64,000 nucleotides of DNA from the NCBI RefSeq assembly GCF_029623955.1, contig NZ_JARSBP010000004.1, positions 682,001-746,000 of the forward strand, in the 5' to 3' direction. The stretch comes from Mycobacterium sp. 236(2023) (lineage in GTDB: Bacteria > Actinomycetota > Actinomycetes > Mycobacteriales > Mycobacteriaceae). A program made the position numbers and the translations under genes. The notes below the pieces were generated by a model. It saw nothing but the letters and a program-made list of their open reading frames with translations. It did no database searches and was not told the origin of the DNA. Positions 34,236-41,966 of the stretch are shown piece by piece (position 1 is the first letter of the stretch; each line of letters opens with the position of its first letter).

Positions 34236-34280
34236 GGATGCGTCCGGCGGGCTCGTGATGTCGGTTGCGGACGGGCCGGT

Positions 34281-34751
34281 CTAACCGGTGGCGCCGTCGT
34301 CGCCTTTCGGTCCGGTCAGGAAGACCAGACGGAACTTGCCGATCTGGACCTCGTCGCCGTTGGCGAGCACGGCCGAGTCGACCGGTTCGCGGTTGACGTA
34401 GGTGCCGTTGAGGCTGCCGACGTCGACGACCTGGAACTCGCTGCTCTCCAGGCGGAACTCCGCGTGGCGGCGGCTGACGGTGACGTCGTCGAGGAAGATG
34501 TCGCTGTCCGGGTGGCGCCCGGCGGACGTCGTCGGCTGGTCGAGCAGGAACCGAGACCCGGCATTAGGGCCACGCTTGACGACCAGCAGCGCCGATCCGA
34601 CCGGCAGACCTTCCACCCCCGAGACCGCGCTTTCGCCGCTTGCGGCTGGCGGAGCGTCGAGCTCGTTGAGGAAGTCGGCGCGGAAGACCGATGTGGTCTC
34701 CACGGTGACTTCGTCCGAGTCGGCCCCAGAGTTGAAGTCCTTGTCCGTCAC
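34281..34751 (-). CDS. garA: FHA-domain metabolic regulator GarA
   Basis: 156 residues from GTG 34751, supported by GAGGAG 6 bases upstream. The N-terminal segment has the phosphorylation motif VETTSVF (Thr19/Thr20), the site used by PknG and PknB in known GarA. The FHA domain (about residues 50-140) contains SAGRHPDSDI, VSRRHAEF and GSLNGTYVN. Established function: unphosphorylated GarA binds and controls 2-oxoglutarate decarboxylase, NAD-glutamate dehydrogenase and glutamate synthase, and phosphorylation switches it off by self-binding. The context (gcvH upstream, ftsR downstream) matches Rv1826-Rv1828. Confidence 0.97.
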   Translation of the reverse strand: MTDKDFNSGADSDEVTVETTSVFRADFLNELDAPPAASGESAVSGVEGLPVGSALLVVKRGPNAGSRFLLDQPTTSAGRHPDSDIFLDDVTVSRRHAEFRLESSEFQVVDVGSLNGTYVNREPVDSAVLANGDEVQIGKFRLVFLTGPKGDDGATG

Positions 34752-34906
34752 CCGCTGCTCCTCACTGGCTGCTGTGGCGATATGCGGTCGGGCTCCAGCC
34801 GTCACGCCGCTGGTGTCGACCGTACCGCGCATCCGACCGCGCTGTGTCCACCACTGCCGGATCCGCTCGTTGCGTTCCGGTCTGTCGAGACGACCCTAAC
34901 AACACG

Positions 34907-35302
34907 TCAGTCCGCGACGTGGGCGCGGTAGCCCTCCGCGTCGAGCAACGAGCCCAGCGCCGCGGTCAGCGACTCGCTGTCGGCCTGCAACTCGACGAGC
35001 CATCCCTCGCCGTACGGGTCGGAGTTCACCAGCTGGGGATTGCTCTCCAATTCACCGTTGACCGCAACGACTTTCGCCGTGACCGGCGCATAGAGGTCGG
35101 ACACCGACTTCGTCGACTCCACCTCGCCGAACGATTCGCCGCTCGACACCTCGGAGTCGACGTCGGGCAGCTGGACGAACACCACGTCGCCCAGCGCCGA
35201 CTGCGCATAGTCGGTGATGCCGACGCGCACCGTGTCGTCGCCGGTCCGCTGCACCCACTCGTGTTCGGCGGTGAAGGACAGTTCGGCGGGGATCTCGCTC
35301 AC
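34907..35302 (-). CDS. gcvH: Glycine cleavage system H protein
   Basis: 131 residues from GTG 35302, with GAGGAG just upstream. Lipoyl-carrier fold with the attachment lysine Lys65 in GEVESTKSVSDLYAP and the conserved YAQSALGDVVFVQLP and DPYGEGWLV. It shuttles the aminomethyl group from the P-protein (gcvP, in this window) to the T-protein, which is not in the window. It lies between garA and the DUF881 gene as in M. tuberculosis (Rv1826). Confidence 0.97.
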   Translation of the reverse strand: MSEIPAELSFTAEHEWVQRTGDDTVRVGITDYAQSALGDVVFVQLPDVDSEVSSGESFGEVESTKSVSDLYAPVTAKVVAVNGELESNPQLVNSDPYGEGWLVELQADSESLTAALGSLLDAEGYRAHVAD

Positions 35303-35336
35303 GGCGCTCCTCAATCTGTATGTCGAGCTGGGCCAA

Positions 35337-36107
35337 CTATTTGACGGGCTGAGCGTATTGGCGCGGTTTCGGTTGCCGCAAGGCGGTGACGTCGACCCGG
35401 TCGGACTGTTGTATCACCATCGTGCCGCCCACGCGTTCGATGCTGTCCATCGCCCCGCCGGGGATGTTCATGGCCGCCGCCAGCGTGGGCGGATCCCCAA
35501 TGGCGAGAACCGAATACACGGGCCCGAGTGTCGTCGAATCGACGATCAGCGCGCCGGGACTTCCGGTGACCCAGGTGTCGACGCCGATCCGGACGGACAA
35601 CTGCTGCCCGCCCTGTTCGCCGCGGATCTCCATCGCCTCCGCGCCCGCCGCCCGCAACTCGTTGATCACGTCGAGCATCGGCTCGGCCGCCACACCCTGC
35701 GCCGGGTCGGCGATCGTCAGCGTCACCCCCGGGCCGGTCGCCGCAACGGTGCCGATCAGGATCGACAACGCCGCCAGCCGGGCCCTGACGTTCTCGATCG
35801 CGGCCTGATCGCTGCTCCCGGACGCCTCCAGCTGCGTGAGTGTGCGCTGCAGGTCGGCGACCTCGGTGTTGAGCGCGGCCTCGCGTTGTTGCAGCGAATC
35901 CAGCAGCACGAGAAGGTCGGCCGGGCGCGCCGAATCCAGCGAGTCACCGGAATCGGTCTGCCGGACCTGGGTGGCGATCGCGACGCCGAGCAGCAGACAC
36001 AGCAGCACGGCGAGCACCCCGAACACGGCCTGCGACCGCGTGCGCCGAGGTGCGGCGGCCGCGTCGTCGGGCGGCAGTTCGTGGCGGCCGTGGTGCTCTT
36101 CGTTCAC
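35337..36107 (-). CDS. DUF881 membrane-anchored protein (Rv1825 type)
   Basis: 256 residues. Cytoplasmic N-terminus, one transmembrane segment (about residues 28-46), a coiled-coil-like stretch (LLVLLDSLQQREAALNTEVADLQ) and then an extracytoplasmic DUF881 domain containing GPGVTLTIAD, VINELRAAGAEAMEI and SVLAIGDPPTL. The family function is unproven; the pairing with Sbp and a second DUF881 gene in most actinobacteria suggests an envelope or division complex. The neighbouring sbp gene lies 2 bp upstream, so the two are probably co-translated. Confidence 0.92.
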   Translation of the reverse strand: MNEEHHGRHELPPDDAAAAPRRTRSQAVFGVLAVLLCLLLGVAIATQVRQTDSGDSLDSARPADLLVLLDSLQQREAALNTEVADLQRTLTQLEASGSSDQAAIENVRARLAALSILIGTVAATGPGVTLTIADPAQGVAAEPMLDVINELRAAGAEAMEIRGEQGGQQLSVRIGVDTWVTGSPGALIVDSTTLGPVYSVLAIGDPPTLAAAMNIPGGAMDSIERVGGTMVIQQSDRVDVTALRQPKPRQYAQPVK

Positions 36108-36109
36108 GA

Positions 36110-36442
36110 TCAGGCCCCGAAGAGCCTGCGCCGAAGTGCGGCGGCGTTGCCGAAGATGCGGATGCCCAGGACGACGATGATCGCCGTGGACAGCTGGGTA
36201 CCGACACCGAGCTGGTCGCCCACGTACACGATCAGCGCCGCGACGAGCACGTTGAACACGAACGACACGACGAACACCTTGGAGTCGAAGATCCTCTCCA
36301 GATAGGCCCGCAGTCCGCCGAACACCGCGTCGAGCGCCGCCACCACCGCGATCGGCAGATACGGCTGGATGAACTCGGGGACGCTGGGGTGGAAGACCAC
36401 CCCGAGCACGATCCCGACGACGAGCGCGACAATTCCTATCAA
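36110..36442 (-). CDS. sbp: Small basic membrane protein Sbp (DUF1290)
   Basis: 110 residues with three hydrophobic segments (about residues 3-18, 28-45 and 56-95) and a basic C-terminus (ALRRRLFGA). It matches the small basic protein family found near cell-division genes of Gram-positive bacteria; the M. tuberculosis counterpart is Rv1824. It lies between two DUF881 genes with gaps of 2 and 13 bp, so a membrane complex of the three products is likely by context. Confidence 0.9.
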   Translation of the reverse strand: MIGIVALVVGIVLGVVFHPSVPEFIQPYLPIAVVAALDAVFGGLRAYLERIFDSKVFVVSFVFNVLVAALIVYVGDQLGVGTQLSTAIIVVLGIRIFGNAAALRRRLFGA

Positions 36443-36455
36443 GTGGTGATCCCCA

Positions 36456-37349
36456 TCAATTGGGCCCGATCTGCTTGGCGAAGATGACTTCTCGGATCGA
36501 TCCGGCGGGCAGCGCCAGACCGTCGCCCGCGGACACGTTCACCCCGACACCGTAGGACGCCTCCAGCAGACGCAGACGCTGTAGCCCGGCGCTGCGGTTG
36601 AAGTTGTCGGCCAGCGCGTTCGGCGGGCCCACGGCGACAATGGCATACGGACTCGATATCGGCTGGTTGTCGACGAGGATGCCGCCGCCGGCCTGCCGGA
36701 CCGTGACATTGGGGCCGATGCGCACCCCGCCGACCGAGATCGCCTCCGCTCCGCTGGCCCACAGCGAGTTCACGACGAGCTGCAGGTCGCGGTCCAGGAT
36801 CACCTGCTGGCTGCCTTCGACGCGCTCCTTGGAGACATCGGTGAGGTCGCGCGACATGCCGGGATCGGTGACCGTGACGGTCAGCCCGGGGCCGATCACC
36901 GGGGTGGCGGCGGCGTTGAAGTTCGCGTCGTCGAGTTCGGTCAGCAGCTGACGGCCGGTCGCGTCGCCTTCCAGTCGGCTTCGGCGTGCGGCGTCCACGT
37001 CCGCCGTCAGGCCGTTGCGGCGGACGGCGGCAGCGTCGGTCGCCGTCTGTGCCGTGCGCACGCTTCCCGCCAGCACTTGCTGGGACTCCTTCACTCCGGG
37101 CGCGGTTTCCTGCGCCTGGGCCCATGCCAGCGCGAACACCGCCGTGACCACGACGGCGGCCAGAACCTGCCAGAGCGCGTCGGACGTCCGGCTACGAGGC
37201 CGGTTCGCCTGCGCGGCAGCCGCATAGCTGGGATCGAGGTGGTCGGACAGCAGGGACCGCAGCAGCGACGGCACCGGGATGCGGATCGGCGCGTCGGGTG
37301 CGTCCGGGCCGCGTCGGGCCGCCGAGTCGTAGCCACCCAACGAGCTCAT
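36456..37349 (-). CDS. DUF881 membrane-anchored protein (Rv1823 type)
   Basis: 297 residues from ATG 37349 (MSSLGGYDS). A TTG at 37370 would add seven residues; neither start has a well-placed RBS, so the start is uncertain. It has a long cytoplasmic N-terminus, one transmembrane segment (VLAAVVVTAVFALAWAQ), a helical linker and the DUF881 domain (GPGLTVTVTDPG, VVNSLWASGAEAISVGG, YAIVAVGPP). It is paralogous to the 35337-36107 protein and is located 28 bp after pgsA2, as in M. tuberculosis. Confidence 0.9.
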   Translation of the reverse strand: MSSLGGYDSAARRGPDAPDAPIRIPVPSLLRSLLSDHLDPSYAAAAQANRPRSRTSDALWQVLAAVVVTAVFALAWAQAQETAPGVKESQQVLAGSVRTAQTATDAAAVRRNGLTADVDAARRSRLEGDATGRQLLTELDDANFNAAATPVIGPGLTVTVTDPGMSRDLTDVSKERVEGSQQVILDRDLQLVVNSLWASGAEAISVGGVRIGPNVTVRQAGGGILVDNQPISSPYAIVAVGPPNALADNFNRSAGLQRLRLLEASYGVGVNVSAGDGLALPAGSIREVIFAKQIGPN

Positions 37350-37377
37350 AGGCTGTCGATTCGCTCGCAAGCTCCGC

Positions 37378-37956
37378 TCATGCCCGCGCCCGGGGCATCG
37401 TTCTCATGACCATTGCTACCTGGATCAGATACAGCACGCCCGACCACAGGTACATGGCCATGCCCCAGATCAGGAAGCCCCAGCCGATCGCCAGGACGAC
37501 GCGGCTCCACTGCCCGTCGAACTGGCCGAGCAGCACCAGCGGCAGTCCGGACATCAGGGCGAACGTCGCGGCCTTGCCGATGTAGGTGACGGGCAGCGCG
37601 GACAGCCCGCGGCTGCGCAGCAGGGGCAGTGTGCCGGCCAGCACCGCGTCGCGGCCCAGCAGCAGGATCACGACCCACCACGGGATCACGTGGGCCAGGG
37701 CGAGAGCGACCGGCACGGTCACCATGTAGATCCGGTCGACGGCCGGGTCCAGCAGCTCGCCGAGCCGCGACGACTGGTTGGCGTACAGCCGGGCGATCTT
37801 GCCGTCAGCCCAGTCGGAGGCGCCGCTGAACATCAGGATGCCGACGGCCCACCCGGTCGCGTCCACCACCAGCAGCAGGTACAGGAACACCGGGACCAGG
37901 ACGAGCCGGATCACCGACAGCGCATTGGGCACGGTGAGCACGCGGTCGCCTGCCAT
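37378..37956 (-). CDS. pgsA2: CDP-alcohol phosphatidyltransferase (PgsA2 type)
   Basis: 192 residues from ATG 37956 (MAGDRVLTVPN), 11 bp after the secA2 stop. It carries the complete CDP-alcohol phosphotransferase motif, from SDWADGKIAR through GELLDPAVD, in which the three spaced Asp residues bind metal and CDP-diacylglycerol. Several hydrophobic helices follow, consistent with an integral membrane enzyme. The M. tuberculosis syntenic gene Rv1822 is annotated pgsA2; whether it makes phosphatidylglycerophosphate or cardiolipin is not settled by sequence. The open frame upstream of 37956 overlaps secA2 and is not used. Confidence 0.93.
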   Translation of the reverse strand: MAGDRVLTVPNALSVIRLVLVPVFLYLLLVVDATGWAVGILMFSGASDWADGKIARLYANQSSRLGELLDPAVDRIYMVTVPVALALAHVIPWWVVILLLGRDAVLAGTLPLLRSRGLSALPVTYIGKAATFALMSGLPLVLLGQFDGQWSRVVLAIGWGFLIWGMAMYLWSGVLYLIQVAMVMRTMPRARA

Positions 37957-37967
37957 GAACGTAGAAC

Positions 37968-40319
37968 CTAGCGGAACACCCCGGGCAGGCTCAGCGCAGA
38001 CAGGGTGTCGTCGGCCAGCGGATTGTCGTGGACCATGTACGTCCACGTCGAAGTCGGGCGCGCCAGTTTGGACAGGTCGACGCCGGGCTCGTCCTCGATG
38101 GACGGTGCGGTGTCGAACGTCTGCTGTGCGGCCTCGATGGCGTCGGCGGCCAGCGAGCCGAACGCGTCGACCGCCATCCGGTGGAACTCGTCGAGCGGAT
38201 TCTGCCGCCCGAGCGCCCGCAGGTGGATGCTCTCGCGGATGTCGGACAGGAACGCCAGGTGATCGGCCCAGGCGCGGTCCAGGTGGTACAGCATGATCAG
38301 CCGACAGATCTTCTCCAGCTTCTCGTCTGCCTCATCGCCCAGTTGCTCGCTGACTTCCTCGTAGCGCTCCGGCGACAGGTCGCGCAGTTCGTCGCGGGCG
38401 GTTGTCGTGCGCAGCAGTGTGTCGCGGCGTTCGACAAGAATCGCGCGCTGCTGCGCGATCAGCTGGTTGTACCGCCAGGTGTTCGCGTGCACGTCGAGGA
38501 GCCTGCCCTCGGCGACGCGCTGGGCGTGTTCGAGCAGTGTCGCCGCTTTCGGGCTGACGACCCTGCCGTTCTCGTCGCACTCCAGCGGCAGCTTGCTGTC
38601 CTCGAGGTGGGAGACGACGACGTCGTCTTCCCAGCTGGAGAAGAACACCGACGTGCCCGGATCGCCCTGACGTCCGGCGCGGCCGCGCAGCTGGTTGTCG
38701 AGACGTTCGGTGTTGTGCCGTCCCGTGCCGATGACGTGCAGACCGCCCAACTCGGCCACCTCATCGTGGGTCTCCTCTTCCGACCCACCCAGCCGGATAT
38801 CGGTGCCGCGGCCCGCCATCTGCGTCGACACCGTCACCACGCCGAGCTTGCCCGCCTCGGCGATGACGGCGGCTTCCTCGGCGTCGTTCTTGGCGTTCAG
38901 GACGACCGCGGGAATGCCCCTCTTGACCAGCTTCTCGTGGATCTCCTCGGATTCGGCGACGTCACGCGTGCCCACCAGGACCGGCTGCCCGGTCTCGTGG
39001 ATCTCCGCGATGTGCTCGAGGACGGCGTCGTTCTTCGCGGCGACGGTGACGTAGACGCGGTCGGTCTCGTCCTCGCGGATGTTCGGCTTGTTCGGCGGGA
39101 TCGGCGAGACGCCGAGCTTGTAGAACTGGCGCAGCTGCTCGCCGGCGGCCAGCGCTGTGCCGGTCATGCCGCAGACCTTCGGGTACCGGTTGATCAGCGC
39201 CTGCACGGTGATGGTGTCGAGAACTTCGCCCGTCTCGGTGGTCTCGATGCCCTCCTTGGCTTCGACGGCGGCCTGCAGGCCGTCGGGCCAGCGCTGCAGC
39301 GTGGCGATGCGGCCGCGCGAGGAGTTGATGAGGTGCACAGCGTCGTCGCGGACGATGTAGTGCACGTCGCGCTGCAGCAGCACGTAGGCGTGCAGCGCGA
39401 CGTTGATCTCGGTCAGCGTGGTGGCGACGTGCTCCTCGGAGTACAGGTCGATGCCGCCGAGGGCCGCCTCGACCTTGCGAGCGCCCTCCTCCGTCAGGTG
39501 GACGTTGCGGCTGTCGGTATCGGTGTCGTAATCGTTGTTCTCGTCGAGTTCGCCGACGAGCTTGACGAGCTCCAGGCGCGGCGTTTCGCGGTGGCTGGTG
39601 CCCGCGAGCACCAGCGGCACGAGCGCCTCGTCGACGAGCACGGAATCCGCCTCGTCGATCAACGCGACGTCCGGGTTCGGGGAGACGAGGTCGGCGACGT
39701 CGGTGACGAGCTGGTCGCGCAGCACGTCGAAGCCGATCTCGTTGACCGACGCATAGGTGACGTCGCATTCGTAGGCGGCGCGGCGCTCGGCGGCGGTGGA
39801 GTCGGCGGTGATCCAGCCGACGGTCAGTCCCATCGCCTCGATCAGCGGACCCATCCACTCGGCGTCGCGGCGGGCCAGGTAGTCGTTGATGGTGATGACG
39901 TGCACGTTGCGGCCTGCCAGCGCATATCCGGCCGCGGCGATCGCGCCGGACAGCGTCTTACCTTCACCGGTGGCCATTTCGACGACGTCGCCGGCCAGCA
40001 TCCGCAGCGCTCCCTGCAACTGGACGTCAAACGGCGTGAGCCCTGTGGTGCGTTTGGCCGCTTCGCGGGCGATCGCCAGGAACTGCGGCACGTCGGCGGC
40101 GTCGGCCAGATCCTCGAGCTCCAGAAGCTTGGCGGCCTTGCTGAGCTGCTCGTCGTCGAGTTCGGCGGCCTTGGCGTCGAAGTCCGCGGCTTTGGTGACC
40201 TGATCCATCGACCGCGACTGGTCCTTGTCGGTGCTGGCGCCGAGCAGCTTCCAGAACCGGCCGGACAACCGACCCGTCTTGGCCGGTTTGGGGGACGTCT
40301 TCGAGGAGGTGCGTGCCAC
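37968..40319 (-). CDS. secA2: Accessory preprotein translocase ATPase SecA2
   Basis: 783 residues, shorter than housekeeping SecA (about 950), as is normal for mycobacterial SecA2. DEAD-motor motifs: Walker A MATGEGKT (Lys121), LIDEADSVL, STQMAGRGTDI and LRGRAGRQGDPG. The C-terminal zinc/SecB-binding tail of SecA1 is absent. SecA2 supports export of a subset of proteins, including some surface and solute-binding proteins. The N-terminus (KTSPKPAKTGRLSGRFWKLLG) is basic. It is followed by pgsA2 as in M. tuberculosis (Rv1821-Rv1822) and divergent from the FAD monooxygenase, with only 38 bp between the starts. Confidence 0.97.
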   Translation of the reverse strand: MARTSSKTSPKPAKTGRLSGRFWKLLGASTDKDQSRSMDQVTKAADFDAKAAELDDEQLSKAAKLLELEDLADAADVPQFLAIAREAAKRTTGLTPFDVQLQGALRMLAGDVVEMATGEGKTLSGAIAAAGYALAGRNVHVITINDYLARRDAEWMGPLIEAMGLTVGWITADSTAAERRAAYECDVTYASVNEIGFDVLRDQLVTDVADLVSPNPDVALIDEADSVLVDEALVPLVLAGTSHRETPRLELVKLVGELDENNDYDTDTDSRNVHLTEEGARKVEAALGGIDLYSEEHVATTLTEINVALHAYVLLQRDVHYIVRDDAVHLINSSRGRIATLQRWPDGLQAAVEAKEGIETTETGEVLDTITVQALINRYPKVCGMTGTALAAGEQLRQFYKLGVSPIPPNKPNIREDETDRVYVTVAAKNDAVLEHIAEIHETGQPVLVGTRDVAESEEIHEKLVKRGIPAVVLNAKNDAEEAAVIAEAGKLGVVTVSTQMAGRGTDIRLGGSEEETHDEVAELGGLHVIGTGRHNTERLDNQLRGRAGRQGDPGTSVFFSSWEDDVVVSHLEDSKLPLECDENGRVVSPKAATLLEHAQRVAEGRLLDVHANTWRYNQLIAQQRAILVERRDTLLRTTTARDELRDLSPERYEEVSEQLGDEADEKLEKICRLIMLYHLDRAWADHLAFLSDIRESIHLRALGRQNPLDEFHRMAVDAFGSLAADAIEAAQQTFDTAPSIEDEPGVDLSKLARPTSTWTYMVHDNPLADDTLSALSLPGVFR

Positions 40320-40357
40320 AAGGTCACGGTACGCGGCGGCTGCACCATAATCCCCTG

Positions 40358-41899
40358 GTGACCCCCGACAGCGCGGTAGTGGACGTCCTCATCGCCGGAG
40401 CCGGACCGATCGGGCTCACCGCCGCGATCGAGTTGGCCCGCCGCGGCGTCGCCGTCCGTATCGTCGACCCCCTGCTCGAGCGGCCGCAGTATGCGAAAGC
40501 CGTTGGCGTGCAACCCCGCACGCTGGAGATCTTCGAGGGCATGGGGGTGTTGCGCCGCGTCCTCGATGCGGGCGTGCAGATGAACGGCCAGATCGTCTAC
40601 GTCAACGGCACCGAGGTCGGCCGCCTCGATCTGAGCCTGCCCGCCGACGTGCCGTTCGGGTTCTTCTGCATTCCGCAGTACGAGACCGAGCGCATCTTGG
40701 ACGAGGAATTGTCGCTCCGCGGCGTGCACGTCGAGCGCGGTGTCGCGGTGACCGGCTTCTCGCAGGACGACGACGGTGTGACGGTGGCGCTGTCGGGCGG
40801 GGAAACGGTGCGCGCGGCGTATCTGATCGGGGCGGACGGCGCCCACAGCGTCGTGCGCAAGATCCTCGGCCTGACGTTCGCGGGCGCGGCCTTCGAGGAA
40901 CAGTACATGCTCGGCGACGTCGAGGTCGACTGGTCGATGCCGCGCGGCTACGGGGTGCGCTCGATGCACCAGACCGACGGCGTAACCGACGACCTCCTGG
41001 TGTGCATCCCGCTCTCGGGGCGGGGTCGCTATCGGATGTCGATGCTCGTCCCCGACGGTTTGGGCACGGAAAAGCCTGAGCTGCACCATATTCAGGCCGT
41101 CATCGACCGCCTCTCCCCCGAGCCCACCGTGGCACGCAATCTGCGGTGGTCGTCGGTGTTCCGGATCAGCCACCGCATCGTCGACCGCTACGGCGCCGGC
41201 CGGGTGTTCGTCGCGGGCGACGCCGCGCACATCCACCCGCCGACCGGGGCGCAGGGCATGAACACCGGCATCCAGGATGCGCACAACCTGGCGTGGAAGC
41301 TGGCGCTGACCGTATCCGGTGTCGCTGCCCCCGGCCTGCTCGACAGTTATGACGCCGAGCGGCGCCCGGTCGGCGAGGAGGTCGTCGGGCGCACCGTGCG
41401 CAATGCCCGGGAAGGCATCGGTGCCGATTCGAATGACCCGTCGTATGTCATGCGCAGGGAAGCGCAGCTGCTGATCGACTATGCCGCGAGTCCGATCGTG
41501 TCCGACGGTGCCGGTACGCGGGCGCCGGATGCGCGGGGTCTGACCCGCGCGGCGGTGGCGGACCCGATCCGGTTGTTCTCGTTGTTCGGCGCCCGCGATC
41601 ACACGCTGCTGCTCTATACCGACGGCGGCCAGGTCGACGGCTTCGACGCTGTGGCCCCGGCGGCGGTCGAGGCGGCACACGGCCGCCTCGACGTCTACCT
41701 CGTCGTGGCCGCCGGAGCCGACGCGGGTGCGACCGTACTGCCCGTCGTCAGGGATGCGGACGGCGACTTCGCGCGCGAGTATGGCGCCACCGGACCGTCG
41801 GTGTTCCTGGTCCGCCCCGACGGTTACCTGGCTCATGTGCAGCGTGGCTCCGTGCGCACAGAAGCCGTAATTGACGCTCTGGGCAGGACATTTGCGTGA
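40358..41899 (+). CDS. FAD-dependent aromatic-ring-hydroxylase-type monooxygenase
   Basis: 513 residues from GTG 40358 (VTPDSAVVDV). No RBS is present, but CATAAT lies 6 bases upstream, consistent with a leaderless mRNA. It has the FAD/Rossmann motif GAGPIGLTAAIELARRG near the N-terminus, DGAHSVVRKILG in the middle and the GDAAHIHPPTGAQGMNTGIQD motif of the PheA/TfdB/MhpA group, with a C-terminal thioredoxin-like extension. Such enzymes hydroxylate phenolic or quinone-like rings using NAD(P)H and O2. In M. tuberculosis this position next to secA2 holds ilvG, so the gene is a local replacement. Substrate unknown. Confidence 0.88.
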   Translation: MTPDSAVVDVLIAGAGPIGLTAAIELARRGVAVRIVDPLLERPQYAKAVGVQPRTLEIFEGMGVLRRVLDAGVQMNGQIVYVNGTEVGRLDLSLPADVPFGFFCIPQYETERILDEELSLRGVHVERGVAVTGFSQDDDGVTVALSGGETVRAAYLIGADGAHSVVRKILGLTFAGAAFEEQYMLGDVEVDWSMPRGYGVRSMHQTDGVTDDLLVCIPLSGRGRYRMSMLVPDGLGTEKPELHHIQAVIDRLSPEPTVARNLRWSSVFRISHRIVDRYGAGRVFVAGDAAHIHPPTGAQGMNTGIQDAHNLAWKLALTVSGVAAPGLLDSYDAERRPVGEEVVGRTVRNAREGIGADSNDPSYVMRREAQLLIDYAASPIVSDGAGTRAPDARGLTRAAVADPIRLFSLFGARDHTLLLYTDGGQVDGFDAVAPAAVEAAHGRLDVYLVVAAGADAGATVLPVVRDADGDFAREYGATGPSVFLVRPDGYLAHVQRGSVRTEAVIDALGRTFA

Positions 41900-41966
41900 C
41901 GAGTTCGCTCCTGCGGGCGACAACCTGCGGTAGCTTCGGAACGCGCGGAGGGGAGGTCGCCCGGCT

